64,000 nucleotides of DNA. It comes from Paenibacillus marchantiophytorum. Lineage in GTDB: Bacteria > Bacillota > Bacilli > Paenibacillales > NBRC-103111. Within the stretch, counting starts at the first letter, position 1. Each line of letters begins with the position of its first letter. Under the pieces are notes generated by a model. The model worked only from the letters and a program-made list of their open reading frames with translations. It searched no databases and had not been told where the DNA came from. The position numbers were made by a program, and so were the translations under genes. The stretch lies in contig NZ_BMHE01000015.1 of NCBI RefSeq assembly GCF_014640555.1, positions 62,001 through 126,000 on the forward strand, written 5' to 3'. Positions 47,941 to 56,104 of this stretch are shown one piece after another.

Positions 47941-47964
47941 CACTCTCCTCAGGAGAGTGTTTTT
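47941..47964 (+). terminator. Intrinsic terminator after spoIIIE
   Basis: CACTCTC (47941-47947) pairs with GAGAGTG (47953-47959) around CTCAG, followed by TTTTT. Confidence 0.9.
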
Positions 47965-47967
47965 ATT

Positions 47968-47998
47968 TGCATAAACAGCGACTCCCTTTCTCATAATA
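47968..47998 (+). promoter_or_regulatory. Probable SigG promoter for sleB
   Basis: TGCATA (47968-47973) and CATAATA (47992-47998) are 18 nt apart, matching the forespore SigG pattern. The sleB gene of B. subtilis is a SigG target. Transcription would begin near 48005, about 38 nt before the start codon. Confidence 0.7.
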
Positions 47999-48042
47999 AG
48001 CAAGAAAAGGCTGTAATTTGAAAAGTGAGGTTGAGAAGGGGA

Positions 48043-48825
48043 ATGAATAAACGACTAATCGTACTTACCTTTTGTATTGTTTTCGTACTTGTTGTCGCTT
48101 TTCAGTTAAAAGGAAAGTTTAATCCGCCTGCCGAAGAAACGTTCAGTAAAAATGAAATCCGTTATGGTGCCACTGGATCCGATGTCAACGAGCTGCAAGG
48201 TCGATTGAAGTTCATTGGCTTTTATAATGGCAGTATAGACGGAGATTATGGGTATAAGACGTTGACGGCGGTCAAACGATTCCAAGGCGAATTTGGGATG
48301 ACAGTGGATGGCATTGTTGGAGCCAAAACAAAACTCAGGTTATGGGAAGCGACGAAGAATTGGAAGCCTACCGCGCCTCCAGCAACCGGTGGTTCTGGGA
48401 ATAACGAAAGTGAGAAAGTCACCACGGATCAAAAGCCCGCGAATTTGACCCCCTCGAACAACCTGGGACTATCCGAACAAGATATTAATCTCATGGCTAA
48501 TGCAGTTAATGGCGAGGCGCGCGGAGAACCTTATGTGGGTCAAGTTGCGGTAGCTGCGGTTATCCTGAATCGGGTGAAATCGGCCAGTTTTCCCAATACG
48601 GTATCCGGTGTTATCTTTCAACCAGGGGCGTTCACTGCCGTGGCAGATGGACAAATCTGGCTTACACCAAGTGAATCAACGAAGAAGGCCGTTAAGGATG
48701 CTTTGAACGGATGGGATCCAACAGGGGGTTGTATCTATTATTTCAATCCAGCAACGGCCACCTCGAAATGGATTTGGAGCAGACCGCAAGTGAAGAATAT
48801 CGGAAAGCATATTTTTTGCAAATAA
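48043..48825 (+). CDS. sleB: Spore cortex-lytic enzyme SleB
   Basis: SleB is a lytic transglycosylase that cuts muramic-lactam cortex peptidoglycan on germination. The 260-residue protein has an N-terminal hydrophobic signal (about 4-20), a peptidoglycan-binding domain (EIRYGATGSDVNELQGRLKFIGFYNG...), a Thr/Ser/Asn-rich linker, and a C-terminal Hydrolase_2 domain with NAVNGEARGEPYVGQVAVAAVILNRV and FQPGAFTAV. ATG 48043 is chosen because the signal peptide begins there, although the best ribosome site is either too near or 12 nt away. ypeB, its usual partner, is not adjacent. Confidence 0.92.
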   Translation: MNKRLIVLTFCIVFVLVVAFQLKGKFNPPAEETFSKNEIRYGATGSDVNELQGRLKFIGFYNGSIDGDYGYKTLTAVKRFQGEFGMTVDGIVGAKTKLRLWEATKNWKPTAPPATGGSGNNESEKVTTDQKPANLTPSNNLGLSEQDINLMANAVNGEARGEPYVGQVAVAAVILNRVKSASFPNTVSGVIFQPGAFTAVADGQIWLTPSESTKKAVKDALNGWDPTGGCIYYFNPATATSKWIWSRPQVKNIGKHIFCK

Positions 48826-48838
48826 TTTAGAAGCGGAC

Positions 48839-48876
48839 AAGGAGAAGGAACCAGCTTTGGTTGCTTCTCCTCTTCG
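48839..48876 (+). terminator. Terminator-like hairpin after sleB
   Basis: GGAGAA (48841-48846) pairs with TTCTCC (48865-48870), with AACC/GGTT extending inside. Only a short pyrimidine tract follows, so its strength is uncertain. Confidence 0.5.
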
Positions 48877-48925
48877 TATAGGAATATAATGGATGATATC
48901 ACGGACATAGAAGGGAGACAGACCT

Positions 48926-50206
48926 TTGGAGCATATACAATTTGAGCGTCGTACTTGGAATCATATTCGATTGCATGTACTTCCCACAGATCGATTCAAG
49001 ACATTTGCGATTTCAGTGTACATAGGCCGTCCCTTAGGGGAAGAGACAGTTACGAATACGGCTTTGACACCGTTTGTCCTGCGCAGAGGAACTGCGCTGC
49101 GCCCGGAAACGAAGCAATTTCGCGAGCATTTGGATGATCTCTACGGAGCTGGTTTTGGCTTTGATATTTATAAGCGGGGCGATTATCAAATCGTACAGCT
49201 GCGCATGGATATTATCAACGATCGATTCGTGAAGTCTGCGCAGTCCTTATTACAGCAAGGATTGGACTTTGTTGGGGAAACATTAACGAAACCGGCCACG
49301 GAAAATGGTCATTTCCGCCAGAAGTATGTTGATTCAGAGAAACAGACGCTCCAAAAGCGAATTGAATCCGTCATTAATGATAAAATTCGTTACGCGGCAG
49401 AGCGCTGTATGGAAGAAATGTGCGCCGATGAGCCATACCGCCTTCATCCGCTCGGCAAAATTTCCGACCTTGACCGCATTAATTCGGAGCAGCTCTACGA
49501 ACAATATAGAGTGTGGCTGCAAACCGCTCCGATCGATATCTATGTCGTGGGAAATACAACCTTGACCGAGGTAGAAGATATTGTAAAAGGGGCATTCGCC
49601 ATTGACCGCAAGGAAGATGTCAGTTACCTCACTTCAGAACCCCGCGGTGCAAGCGGTGAAGTGAAGACAATTGTTGAACGACTGGATGTCAATCAAGGCA
49701 AATTGAACTTAGGCTTACGCACAAATCTTTCCTATCGGGATGACAAGTATCCGGTTGCGCTTATGTATAACGGTGTTTTGGGCGGTTATCCGCACTCCAA
49801 ACTGTTTATAAATGTTCGTGAAAAGGCGAGTCTTGCTTATTATGCTTCTTCGCGTTTTGATGGCCATAAAGGTATTTTGACTATTCAATCCGGGATTGAA
49901 ATGGCCAACTATGAGAAAGCGGTTGATATTATCCGTAAACAGCTTTCCGCCATGGAGCAAGGTGAGATTAATGACACTGAAATGAGTCAAACCAAAGCGA
50001 TGATTTCCAATCAGCTGCGTGAAATTCAAGACTCCGCTTTCGAACTTATTTCATTTGATTTCAATGCGATTTTATCCGGAAAAGAACGTTCGGTTTCTGG
50101 ATTGATCGAAGCTGTGGAGCAGGTTGATGTGCCGGCAATTGCTGAAGCTGCCAAACGTGTTCAGTTGGACACGATTTACTTTTTGCGGGACCAGAAGGGA
50201 GAGTAG
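48926..50206 (+). CDS. yfmF: M16-like protein YfmF (EF-P modification-associated), zinc motif absent
   Basis: The 426-residue protein has the fold signals of M16 peptidases, including the C-terminal GGYPHSKLFINVREKASLAYYASS segment. The HxxEH motif is missing where expected, around LTPFVLRRGTALRPETKQF, so it is likely the non-catalytic partner of YfmH encoded next. The neighbouring ymfI acts in 5-aminopentanol modification of EF-P in B. subtilis, and the pair is annotated with that pathway. Translation starts at TTG 48926 after AAGGGAG. Confidence 0.88.
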   Translation: MEHIQFERRTWNHIRLHVLPTDRFKTFAISVYIGRPLGEETVTNTALTPFVLRRGTALRPETKQFREHLDDLYGAGFGFDIYKRGDYQIVQLRMDIINDRFVKSAQSLLQQGLDFVGETLTKPATENGHFRQKYVDSEKQTLQKRIESVINDKIRYAAERCMEEMCADEPYRLHPLGKISDLDRINSEQLYEQYRVWLQTAPIDIYVVGNTTLTEVEDIVKGAFAIDRKEDVSYLTSEPRGASGEVKTIVERLDVNQGKLNLGLRTNLSYRDDKYPVALMYNGVLGGYPHSKLFINVREKASLAYYASSRFDGHKGILTIQSGIEMANYEKAVDIIRKQLSAMEQGEINDTEMSQTKAMISNQLREIQDSAFELISFDFNAILSGKERSVSGLIEAVEQVDVPAIAEAAKRVQLDTIYFLRDQKGE

Positions 50207-50209
50207 ACC

Positions 50210-51499
50210 ATGCAGGTAATTCCTTATCCACACTTGGGTGAAACCATATATCACGAAAAGCTTGATAACGGGCTACATGTGTTTGTTCTTCCTAAGGAAG
50301 GTTTTCAGAAAACATATGCTACATTCACGACCCAATACGGTTCGATCGATAATTATTTTCAAGTTACTGGCAAAGATGCGGTTCGAGTTCCGGATGGCAT
50401 AGCTCATTTCTTGGAGCACAAAATGTTTGAAGAACCAGAAGGTGATATCTTTGCTACCTTTGCTTCCAATGGGGCTTCTGCGAATGCCTTTACAAGTTTT
50501 GATCGAACAGCGTATTTGTTCTCGTCCACCGATCATTATTTAGAAAACTTAACGACATTAATTAATTTTGTTCAAAACCCTTATTTTACAGATGAAAATG
50601 TGGAGAAAGAAAAGGGGATCATCGGTCAGGAAATCAAAATGTACGAGGATAATGCGGACTGGAGAAGTTATTACGGTTTGATTGAATCTCTCTACGCGAA
50701 ACATCCCATTCATATTGATATTGCTGGAACCGTAGCGTCGATAGCCGAAATCACCAAAGAAACACTGTATGAGTGTTATCACACCTTTTATCATCCGAGC
50801 AATATGAGTTTGTTTGTCGTAGGCGGGGTGGACGCTCAGGAAGTTCTCTCCCTAGTCAAAGCCAATCAAGCTGCCAAAAGCTTTCCGCCACAAGGAAGTA
50901 TCGAACGGTTTTTTCCGGACGAACCGCTTGACGTGAACGAAGCCCGCCGAATTATCAACTTGCCTGTATCGATGCCTAAGTGTCTAATGGGCTTCAAGGA
51001 AGCTGCGCCTGCCGTAATAGGCAAGGAACTTCTGGTCAGAGAGCTTACAACCAAGCTCATGCTGGACGTACTCTTCAGTTCTAGCTCGGAGATCTATCAG
51101 GCGTTGTATGATGAGCAATTGATTTCAGATAATTTCGGTCATGAATTTAACTGCAGTGAAGGTTACGCGTTCTCCATACTTGGCGGTGATACCAAAGATC
51201 CAGAGGGGCTCGTTGCACGAATTCGCGAAGAAATCGAAAAGCGCAAAGATGCTGGCTTGGATCAGGTTACCTTTGAGCGGAGCCGCAAAAAGAAAATCGG
51301 TAATTTCCTGCGGATGATGAACTCTCCGGAATCGATTGCCAATGAATTTACGAAATATCGGTTCAAAGACATCGATTTGTTTGATATTTTGCCGGTCTAC
51401 GAGCAGATTACATTGGATGATGTGAATCAGCGCTTCCGCGATCATTTTGACTGGAGCAAACTAGCTGTTTCTATCGTAAAAAGTCGTGATGTGACGTGA
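50210..51499 (+). CDS. yfmH: M16 zinc peptidase YfmH (EF-P modification-associated)
   Basis: The 429-residue protein has the complete zinc site, HFLEH in IAHFLEHKMFEEPEGDIF and a downstream Glu in GIIGQEIKMYEDNADWR. It follows yfmF by 3 nt and ends overlapping ymfI, so the three are one transcription and translation unit. An intact and a degenerate M16 subunit side by side resembles other paired M16 enzymes. Its substrate is unknown. Confidence 0.9.
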   Translation: MQVIPYPHLGETIYHEKLDNGLHVFVLPKEGFQKTYATFTTQYGSIDNYFQVTGKDAVRVPDGIAHFLEHKMFEEPEGDIFATFASNGASANAFTSFDRTAYLFSSTDHYLENLTTLINFVQNPYFTDENVEKEKGIIGQEIKMYEDNADWRSYYGLIESLYAKHPIHIDIAGTVASIAEITKETLYECYHTFYHPSNMSLFVVGGVDAQEVLSLVKANQAAKSFPPQGSIERFFPDEPLDVNEARRIINLPVSMPKCLMGFKEAAPAVIGKELLVRELTTKLMLDVLFSSSSEIYQALYDEQLISDNFGHEFNCSEGYAFSILGGDTKDPEGLVARIREEIEKRKDAGLDQVTFERSRKKKIGNFLRMMNSPESIANEFTKYRFKDIDLFDILPVYEQITLDDVNQRFRDHFDWSKLAVSIVKSRDVT

Positions 51500-52257
51500 T
51501 CTTAACACCAAGTAAACCCTTTAGTGAACAAACGGTTCTTGTGACTGGCGCAAGCAGAGGGATCGGTGCTGCAATTGCTGAACGCTTCGCCGCGGTAGGC
51601 ATGAATGTCGTTATTCATTATCGTGAATCACATGAAGCGGCGAATGAAGTAGCGAGGTCCTGTATGAAACACGGCGCGAAAGTAATGACCGTTTCTGCAG
51701 ATGTGAAATCACGAGATCAAATTTATAAAATGCAGGAAATACTTGAACAAAAAAGCATGATCCCTGATATTGTCGTGAACAATGCGGGAATTTCCTTATA
51801 TGGCATGTTGGCTGACGTAACCGAAGAGGATTGGGACACCGTCATGGGTGTGAATCTCAAAGGTGCTTTTCTGTGTACGCAAACCTTTATGGGAGCCATG
51901 GTGAAGCAGAAGTATGGCCGGATTATCAATGTATCATCCATCTGGGGCATTTCTGGTGCTTCCTGTGAAGTTGTTTATTCAACAGCCAAAGGAGGACTCA
52001 ACGCCTTTACCAAAGCTTTAGCGAAGGAGTTGGCACCGTCAGGCGTTACAGTGAATGCCGTAGCCCCTGGTGCTGTGCATACGGAAATGATGGCTGGTTT
52101 TCAACCTGAGGAGCGGGAAGCCATTGAGAATGAAATTCCAGTGGGTCGGTTTGCATTGCCAGATGAAGTAGCTTCTCTTGTCTATTTCTTGGCCCTGCCG
52201 GAGTCTGGTTATATTACTGGGCAAATTATCAGTCCAAATGGTGGATGGCTAACCTAA
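51496..52257 (+). CDS. ymfI: Elongation factor P 5-aminopentanone reductase YmfI (SDR family)
   Basis: The 253-residue short-chain dehydrogenase has TGASRGIGAAIAERF (cofactor binding), NNAGIS, and the catalytic Ser...YSTAK (VSSIWGISGASCEVVYSTAKGG). B. subtilis YmfI reduces the EF-P 5-aminopentanone to 5-aminopentanol; the assignment follows from gene neighbourhood and could otherwise be FabG-like. Translation starts at GTG 51496 in a 4-nt overlap with yfmH. Confidence 0.87.
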   Translation: MILTPSKPFSEQTVLVTGASRGIGAAIAERFAAVGMNVVIHYRESHEAANEVARSCMKHGAKVMTVSADVKSRDQIYKMQEILEQKSMIPDIVVNNAGISLYGMLADVTEEDWDTVMGVNLKGAFLCTQTFMGAMVKQKYGRIINVSSIWGISGASCEVVYSTAKGGLNAFTKALAKELAPSGVTVNAVAPGAVHTEMMAGFQPEEREAIENEIPVGRFALPDEVASLVYFLALPESGYITGQIISPNGGWLT

Positions 52258-52266
52258 GTTTACGCG

Positions 52267-52350
52267 AAGAAGCCTTGTGCATAATTATTGAGCGGGAAGC
52301 GAATATTACGTATGTAATGACCATTTCTCATAACTCAAAGGAGGCTTCTT
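52267..52350 (+). promoter_or_regulatory. Long-range stem that could mask the ymfJ ribosome site
   Basis: AAGAAGCCT (52267-52275) is perfectly complementary to AGGCTTCTT (52342-52350), which overlaps the 3' part of the AAAGGAGG ribosome site (52337-52344). In between lies the small inverted repeat ATTACGTATGTAAT (52305-52318). The function is unknown. Confidence 0.4.
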
Positions 52351-52353
52351 ACA

Positions 52354-52605
52354 ATGGGTACAGTTCTTAAAGTATTTGATAAGTGGAAAGAGTTTCTTGC
52401 TGAACGTGTGAGTCAAGCGGGGCATGCAGGGATGAGTGAGGAAACGATTTCCAAGCTCGCTTTTCAAATCGGTGAATTCTTATCTGATAAAGTAGATCCT
52501 GGAAATGAGCAAGAACGAGTGCTCAAGGAGCTATGGGATGCAGGGGATGAGCAAGAAAAACGGACGATTGCCCGACTCATGGTAAAATTAGTAGACAAAG
52601 GTTAA
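52354..52605 (+). CDS. ymfJ: DUF3243 family protein (YmfJ)
   Basis: This 83-residue acidic helical protein (FDKWKEFLAERVSQAGHAGMSEETISKLAFQIGEFLSDKVDP) fits DUF3243 and its position after ymfI matches YmfJ of B. subtilis. Function is unknown. AAAGGAGG precedes the ATG and a strong terminator follows. Confidence 0.9.
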   Translation: MGTVLKVFDKWKEFLAERVSQAGHAGMSEETISKLAFQIGEFLSDKVDPGNEQERVLKELWDAGDEQEKRTIARLMVKLVDKG

Positions 52606-52638
52606 TAACCGTTTTACAATTCAATAAGGTACTATGTG

Positions 52639-52663
52639 AAAGCCTCCTCTTTCGGAGGCTTTT
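52639..52663 (+). terminator. Intrinsic terminator after ymfJ
   Basis: AAAGCCTCC (52639-52647) pairs with GGAGGCTTT (52654-52662), followed by another T. Confidence 0.88.
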
Positions 52664-52697
52664 GCATGCTTTCAAAGGTAGAAAGGAAACGAATGGC

Positions 52698-53549
52698 ATG
52701 GTTAACAAACAGTTTATGCTCTTGTTCATACTTTTCATATTGATCGTTACAGGCTGTGGAAATCGGGGGATTCCTGTCATTAAACAGGACGTTATGGACA
52801 AGAAAGTGTCCGTCTTAATGCTCTCCAGCCCCCGTTTATCGGATGCAGCCAAGCAGTCAATTGGCCAAGCATTGCTTAATTGGAGAGGTGAACATTTTAT
52901 CGCTTTTGATTGGATCAAAGATGTGAACAGCCTAGATGATAGTGTTGGCGCCAAGCTGAAAGCAAACACATATGATTACATATATGTCATTGGGAATGAA
53001 CTAATCGGGCCGGCCAATGGGTTGATTGCTCAAGGTCTAACAACAGGGAAATGGACATTGTTACAGAGTCAGCTAGACAGCAATGGAAGCGTAAGCACTG
53101 TAAGCGACCAAGCCTCCACATGGCAAATCGATGCACAGCAGGTTGAGAATTTGAAAACGAAGCGAATTCAAGATCTATTGGCGCAGAAGGCAACCGTTGA
53201 ATGGGTGACGCGCAGTGATCGTCCCATACCATCCGTGTGGGCTCCTTCTGAGGAAGCGGATCATATTGTGCTGCTGGACAACAATGACCAGTGGTTTCAG
53301 CAATTATCCTTTCAGACGAAGCAGCATTTCGCTAATTGGGTTATCTTTTACACGCCTGTAACAGAAGCCCAAGTACAAAAAGCGAAAACATTAGGTGTCT
53401 CTGTCTTGGATATTTCGAACGCTTTATCAGCTGAACTCAACTGGATTGAAATTTTGAACAACCGGTTAGCGATGATGACGAATCATGGATGGCAGAAAGG
53501 CAGCTTTCCTTACAGTGAGAAAGAGCTTTTAGAACTAAAAATCAAATAA
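52698..53549 (+). CDS. Putative lipoprotein of unknown function
   Basis: The 283-residue product has a type II signal peptide with lipobox VTGC near residue 20 (FILFILIVTGCGN), so it should be a membrane-anchored lipoprotein. The mature part is alpha/beta-like (KVSVLMLSSP, YDYIYVIGNEL, NWVIFYTPV), loosely recalling BMP/Med-type periplasmic-binding proteins, but I see no clear motif. AAAGGA at 52682-52687 is about 10 nt from ATG 52698. It lies between ymfJ and ymfK, where B. subtilis has no such gene. Confidence 0.82.
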   Translation: MVNKQFMLLFILFILIVTGCGNRGIPVIKQDVMDKKVSVLMLSSPRLSDAAKQSIGQALLNWRGEHFIAFDWIKDVNSLDDSVGAKLKANTYDYIYVIGNELIGPANGLIAQGLTTGKWTLLQSQLDSNGSVSTVSDQASTWQIDAQQVENLKTKRIQDLLAQKATVEWVTRSDRPIPSVWAPSEEADHIVLLDNNDQWFQQLSFQTKQHFANWVIFYTPVTEAQVQKAKTLGVSVLDISNALSAELNWIEILNNRLAMMTNHGWQKGSFPYSEKELLELKIK

Positions 53550-53655
53550 TTTTGTGATTTGCATGAGTCTTTAGAAGGATTTTGACGAAAATTGTAGAAA
53601 TTATATAACATGGGTAACATACATTTGTTACAGATATGGTGATGAGGTGGAACGA

Positions 53656-54420
53656 TTGGACGTTAAAGAGTGGTATATGGAGTACAAGATTCATAAGAAC
53701 CGTCCTGGTTTGCTAGGGGACATTGCTTCCTTAATGGGGATGCTGGATATTAATATCGTGACGATCAATGGGGTGGAAGATCGCACCCGTGGCATGTTGC
53801 TTCAAACCAATGATGAAGAAAAAATTGACTTAATGGGTAAAATGTTGAGAAAAGTAGATAATATTACTATTACGGCATTAAGACCGCCTAAATTGGTTGA
53901 TATTTTGGCAGTTCGTCATGGCCGATATATTGAACGCGATTCCGATGATCGCAAAACGTTTCGTTTTACAAGGGATGAATTGGGGCTGCTCGTAGATTTC
54001 TTAGGTGAAATTTTCAAACGGGAAGGCAACCAAGTAGTCGGTCTCAGAGGGATGCCGCGTGTAGGTAAAACCGAGTCCATTATTGCTGGAAGTGTCTGCG
54101 CCAATAAGCGCTGGACGTTCGTGTCTTCAACGTTGTTGAGACAAACCGTTCGCAGTCAACTGTCCGAGGATGAAATGACCCCTAATAATGTCTATATCAT
54201 CGATGGCATCGTCTCGACCATTCGTTCCAATGAGAAGCACTACAGCCTATTGCAGGATATCATGGGCATGCCATCTACGAAGGTGATTGAGCATCCAGAT
54301 ATATTCATCCGTGAATCTGAATACACATATAATCACTTTGATTATATTATTGAGCTGCGAAATAGTCCGGATGAGGAAATTAATTACGACTCATTTACGT
54401 ATACGTCCGAACCTTTTTAA
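53656..54420 (+). CDS. ymfK: DUF3388 protein with ACT-like and P-loop features (YmfK)
   Basis: The 254-residue protein matches YmfK/DUF3388. The N-terminus (about 5-75) resembles an ACT domain: YKIHKNRPGLLGDIASLMGMLDINIVTINGVEDRTRGMLLQ. A middle segment has a P-loop-like GMPRVGKTES near 135 and a Walker B-like VYIIDGIV. This suggests a small-molecule-responsive NTPase, which is inference. I chose TTG 53656 because GAGGTGG (53644-53650) is 5 nt away; GTG 53647 overlaps it. The gene precedes rodZ, as in B. subtilis. Confidence 0.88.
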   Translation: MDVKEWYMEYKIHKNRPGLLGDIASLMGMLDINIVTINGVEDRTRGMLLQTNDEEKIDLMGKMLRKVDNITITALRPPKLVDILAVRHGRYIERDSDDRKTFRFTRDELGLLVDFLGEIFKREGNQVVGLRGMPRVGKTESIIAGSVCANKRWTFVSSTLLRQTVRSQLSEDEMTPNNVYIIDGIVSTIRSNEKHYSLLQDIMGMPSTKVIEHPDIFIRESEYTYNHFDYIIELRNSPDEEINYDSFTYTSEPF

Positions 54421-54468
54421 GATTATAAACGTCATTAACTAATATAAAGCCTACGGGGAGGTGACCAT

Positions 54469-55344
54469 ATGTCTGATCTAGGATTCATTTTACGCAAAAC
54501 ACGATTGGAAAAAAAGATATCGCTCGATGATCTTCAAGAAGTCACAAAAATTCGCAAACGGTACTTAGAAGCTATTGAAGAAGGAAATTACAAGGTACTG
54601 CCTGGCAGCTTTTATGTGCGAGCTTTCATTAAGAGCTATGCGGAAGCAGTAGGTCTTGATCCGACCGAAGTGCTGAACATGTATCAATCGACGAATCCAT
54701 CCCCGGTAACAGAGAAGCCTGTAGTAGAAAATATACGCAAGAACAGAACGAGCGTTCGCAATACGGAGAAATTAAGCCGTTGGGCCTCTAGCGTCATGTT
54801 TATCTGCTTTATTCTGTTAATTTTTGGGATCGTCTACTATTATACATATAAGAATTATAAAGGGACGCCTGCGGACGAAAAGCCTGCTCAAACGCAGTCT
54901 TCGAAAATAACAAACTCAACAAGTCCTGCGGCAGGCACGAACTCCACGAATTCTACAACTGCATCCAGTGATGGTAAAGTGGCACCTCTTTCGACTGCAA
55001 CACCATCTCCGACTCCGACTCCATCTGCCGTACAAGTGAAGTTCAGTAGTAATGAGAAGGGTGTAGACAATTACATCATTACGGGCACTGCAAATTTGAA
55101 TATTCAATTGAAGATTACAGGATCTTGTTGGATTCGTGTCGATTCCTTGACAGAAGGCGGCAAAGATATGCTTAGACAGAAGCTTTACAAAGCCGGGGAT
55201 ACCGATACATTTGACATCGCAACTTCTGCTTATCTCAATGTTGGTGCTGCTAGCGCAGTGGAGCTTAGCGTGAACGGCACGGTTGTACCTGTCGGTGACA
55301 CGCCAAACCCTAAACGCGTCCAGCTCAATTTGCAAAAAAACTAG
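54469..55344 (+). CDS. rodZ: Cytoskeletal adaptor protein RodZ (YmfM)
   Basis: RodZ links MreB to the elongation machinery at the membrane. The 291-residue protein has an N-terminal Xre-type helix-turn-helix (LGFILRKTRLEKKISLDDLQEVTKIRKRYLEAIEEGNY), one membrane helix at about 104-124 (SVMFICFILLIFGIVYYY), a Ser/Thr/Pro-rich linker, and a C-terminal beta domain with WIRVDSLTEGGKDML. GGGAGGTGA precedes the ATG. It lies upstream of pgsA as in B. subtilis, with two inserted genes here. Confidence 0.94.
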   Translation: MSDLGFILRKTRLEKKISLDDLQEVTKIRKRYLEAIEEGNYKVLPGSFYVRAFIKSYAEAVGLDPTEVLNMYQSTNPSPVTEKPVVENIRKNRTSVRNTEKLSRWASSVMFICFILLIFGIVYYYTYKNYKGTPADEKPAQTQSSKITNSTSPAAGTNSTNSTTASSDGKVAPLSTATPSPTPTPSAVQVKFSSNEKGVDNYIITGTANLNIQLKITGSCWIRVDSLTEGGKDMLRQKLYKAGDTDTFDIATSAYLNVGAASAVELSVNGTVVPVGDTPNPKRVQLNLQKN

Positions 55345-55392
55345 CATTTTGGCGCTTCCTGCGCTTTCCCGGGTAATGATTGCCCAACAAAG

Positions 55393-55431
55393 ACATCCTA
55401 GGCCAAGGGCTGCAGGATGTTTCTTTTTTTT
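55393..55431 (+). terminator. Intrinsic terminator after rodZ
   Basis: ACATCCT (55393-55399) pairs with AGGATGT (55414-55420), with GCC/GGC extending inside, followed by TTCTTTTTTTTT. Confidence 0.85.
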
Positions 55432-55484
55432 TGGCTTCTTGCTATAATGCTAATGTAATTTGATGGAAAGGATGTTTGTCTACG

Positions 55485-55976
55485 ATGAGTACAGAAAGTT
55501 CGTTTGATATTGTTTCTAAGGTGGATATGCAGGAACTGAACAATGCGATTCAGCAGGCGGAGAAAGAAATGCTTACCCGTTTTGATTTTAAAGGCAGCAA
55601 GAGCAGCATTAAGCTGGATAAAGATCAGTTGGTAGTCACTTCCGATGATGAGTTTAAACTGCAGAATGTCCTCGATATTATGCATGCCAAAATGACGAAG
55701 CGCGGAATTTCGATCAAAAATCTGGAGTACAGCAAAGTTGAGCCGGCTGCTGGTCAAACGGTTAGACAGAAAATCAGCATGAAACAGGGTGTAGATCAGG
55801 ATAATTCCAAAAAGATAAACATCTTGATTCGCGATTCCAAATTAAAGGTCAAAACGCAAATTCAAGGGGATCAAATTCGCGTAACAGGGAAGAGTCGTGA
55901 TGATTTGCAAGCCGTTATTGCGCTGTTACGCAAAGCGGACATCCCTCTTGATTTACAATTTGTCAATATGAAATAA
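55485..55976 (+). CDS. YajQ-family nucleotide/cyclic-di-GMP-binding protein
   Basis: The 163-residue protein opens [38 protein letters not shown], the YajQ signature, and ends [15 protein letters not shown]. Members have two ferredoxin-like RNA-recognition-type folds; some bind cyclic-di-GMP. ATG 55485 has GAAAGGA about 12 nt upstream; TTG 55476 is an alternative start. TATAAT at 55443-55448 with no good -35 could be its promoter. Confidence 0.93.
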   Translation: MSTESSFDIVSKVDMQELNNAIQQAEKEMLTRFDFKGSKSSIKLDKDQLVVTSDDEFKLQNVLDIMHAKMTKRGISIKNLEYSKVEPAAGQTVRQKISMKQGVDQDNSKKINILIRDSKLKVKTQIQGDQIRVTGKSRDDLQAVIALLRKADIPLDLQFVNMK

Positions 55977-56001
55977 GCGTACATATGAGCGGCAATTGTT
56001 T

Positions 56002-56028
56002 AAAACCCCCTAGTTATAGGGGGTTTTT
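56002..56028 (+). terminator. Intrinsic terminator after the yajQ homologue
   Basis: AAAACCCCCTA (56002-56012) pairs with TAGGGGGTTTT (56017-56027) around GTTA. It would work for both strands. Confidence 0.92.
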
Positions 56029-56033
56029 ACATT

Positions 56034-56062
56034 TTGACACCCTATAGGGCTTGTATTATACT
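56034..56062 (+). promoter_or_regulatory. Strong SigA promoter for rimO-pgsA
   Basis: TTGACA (56034-56039) and TATACT (56057-56062) are 17 nt apart, a perfect -35 with a near-perfect -10. A palindromic CCTATAGG lies in the spacer (56041-56048). Confidence 0.85.
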
Positions 56063-56104
56063 GGTAAGGAGCGTTTTTTAGGACTATTGGAGGTTGTTTC
56101 ATTC

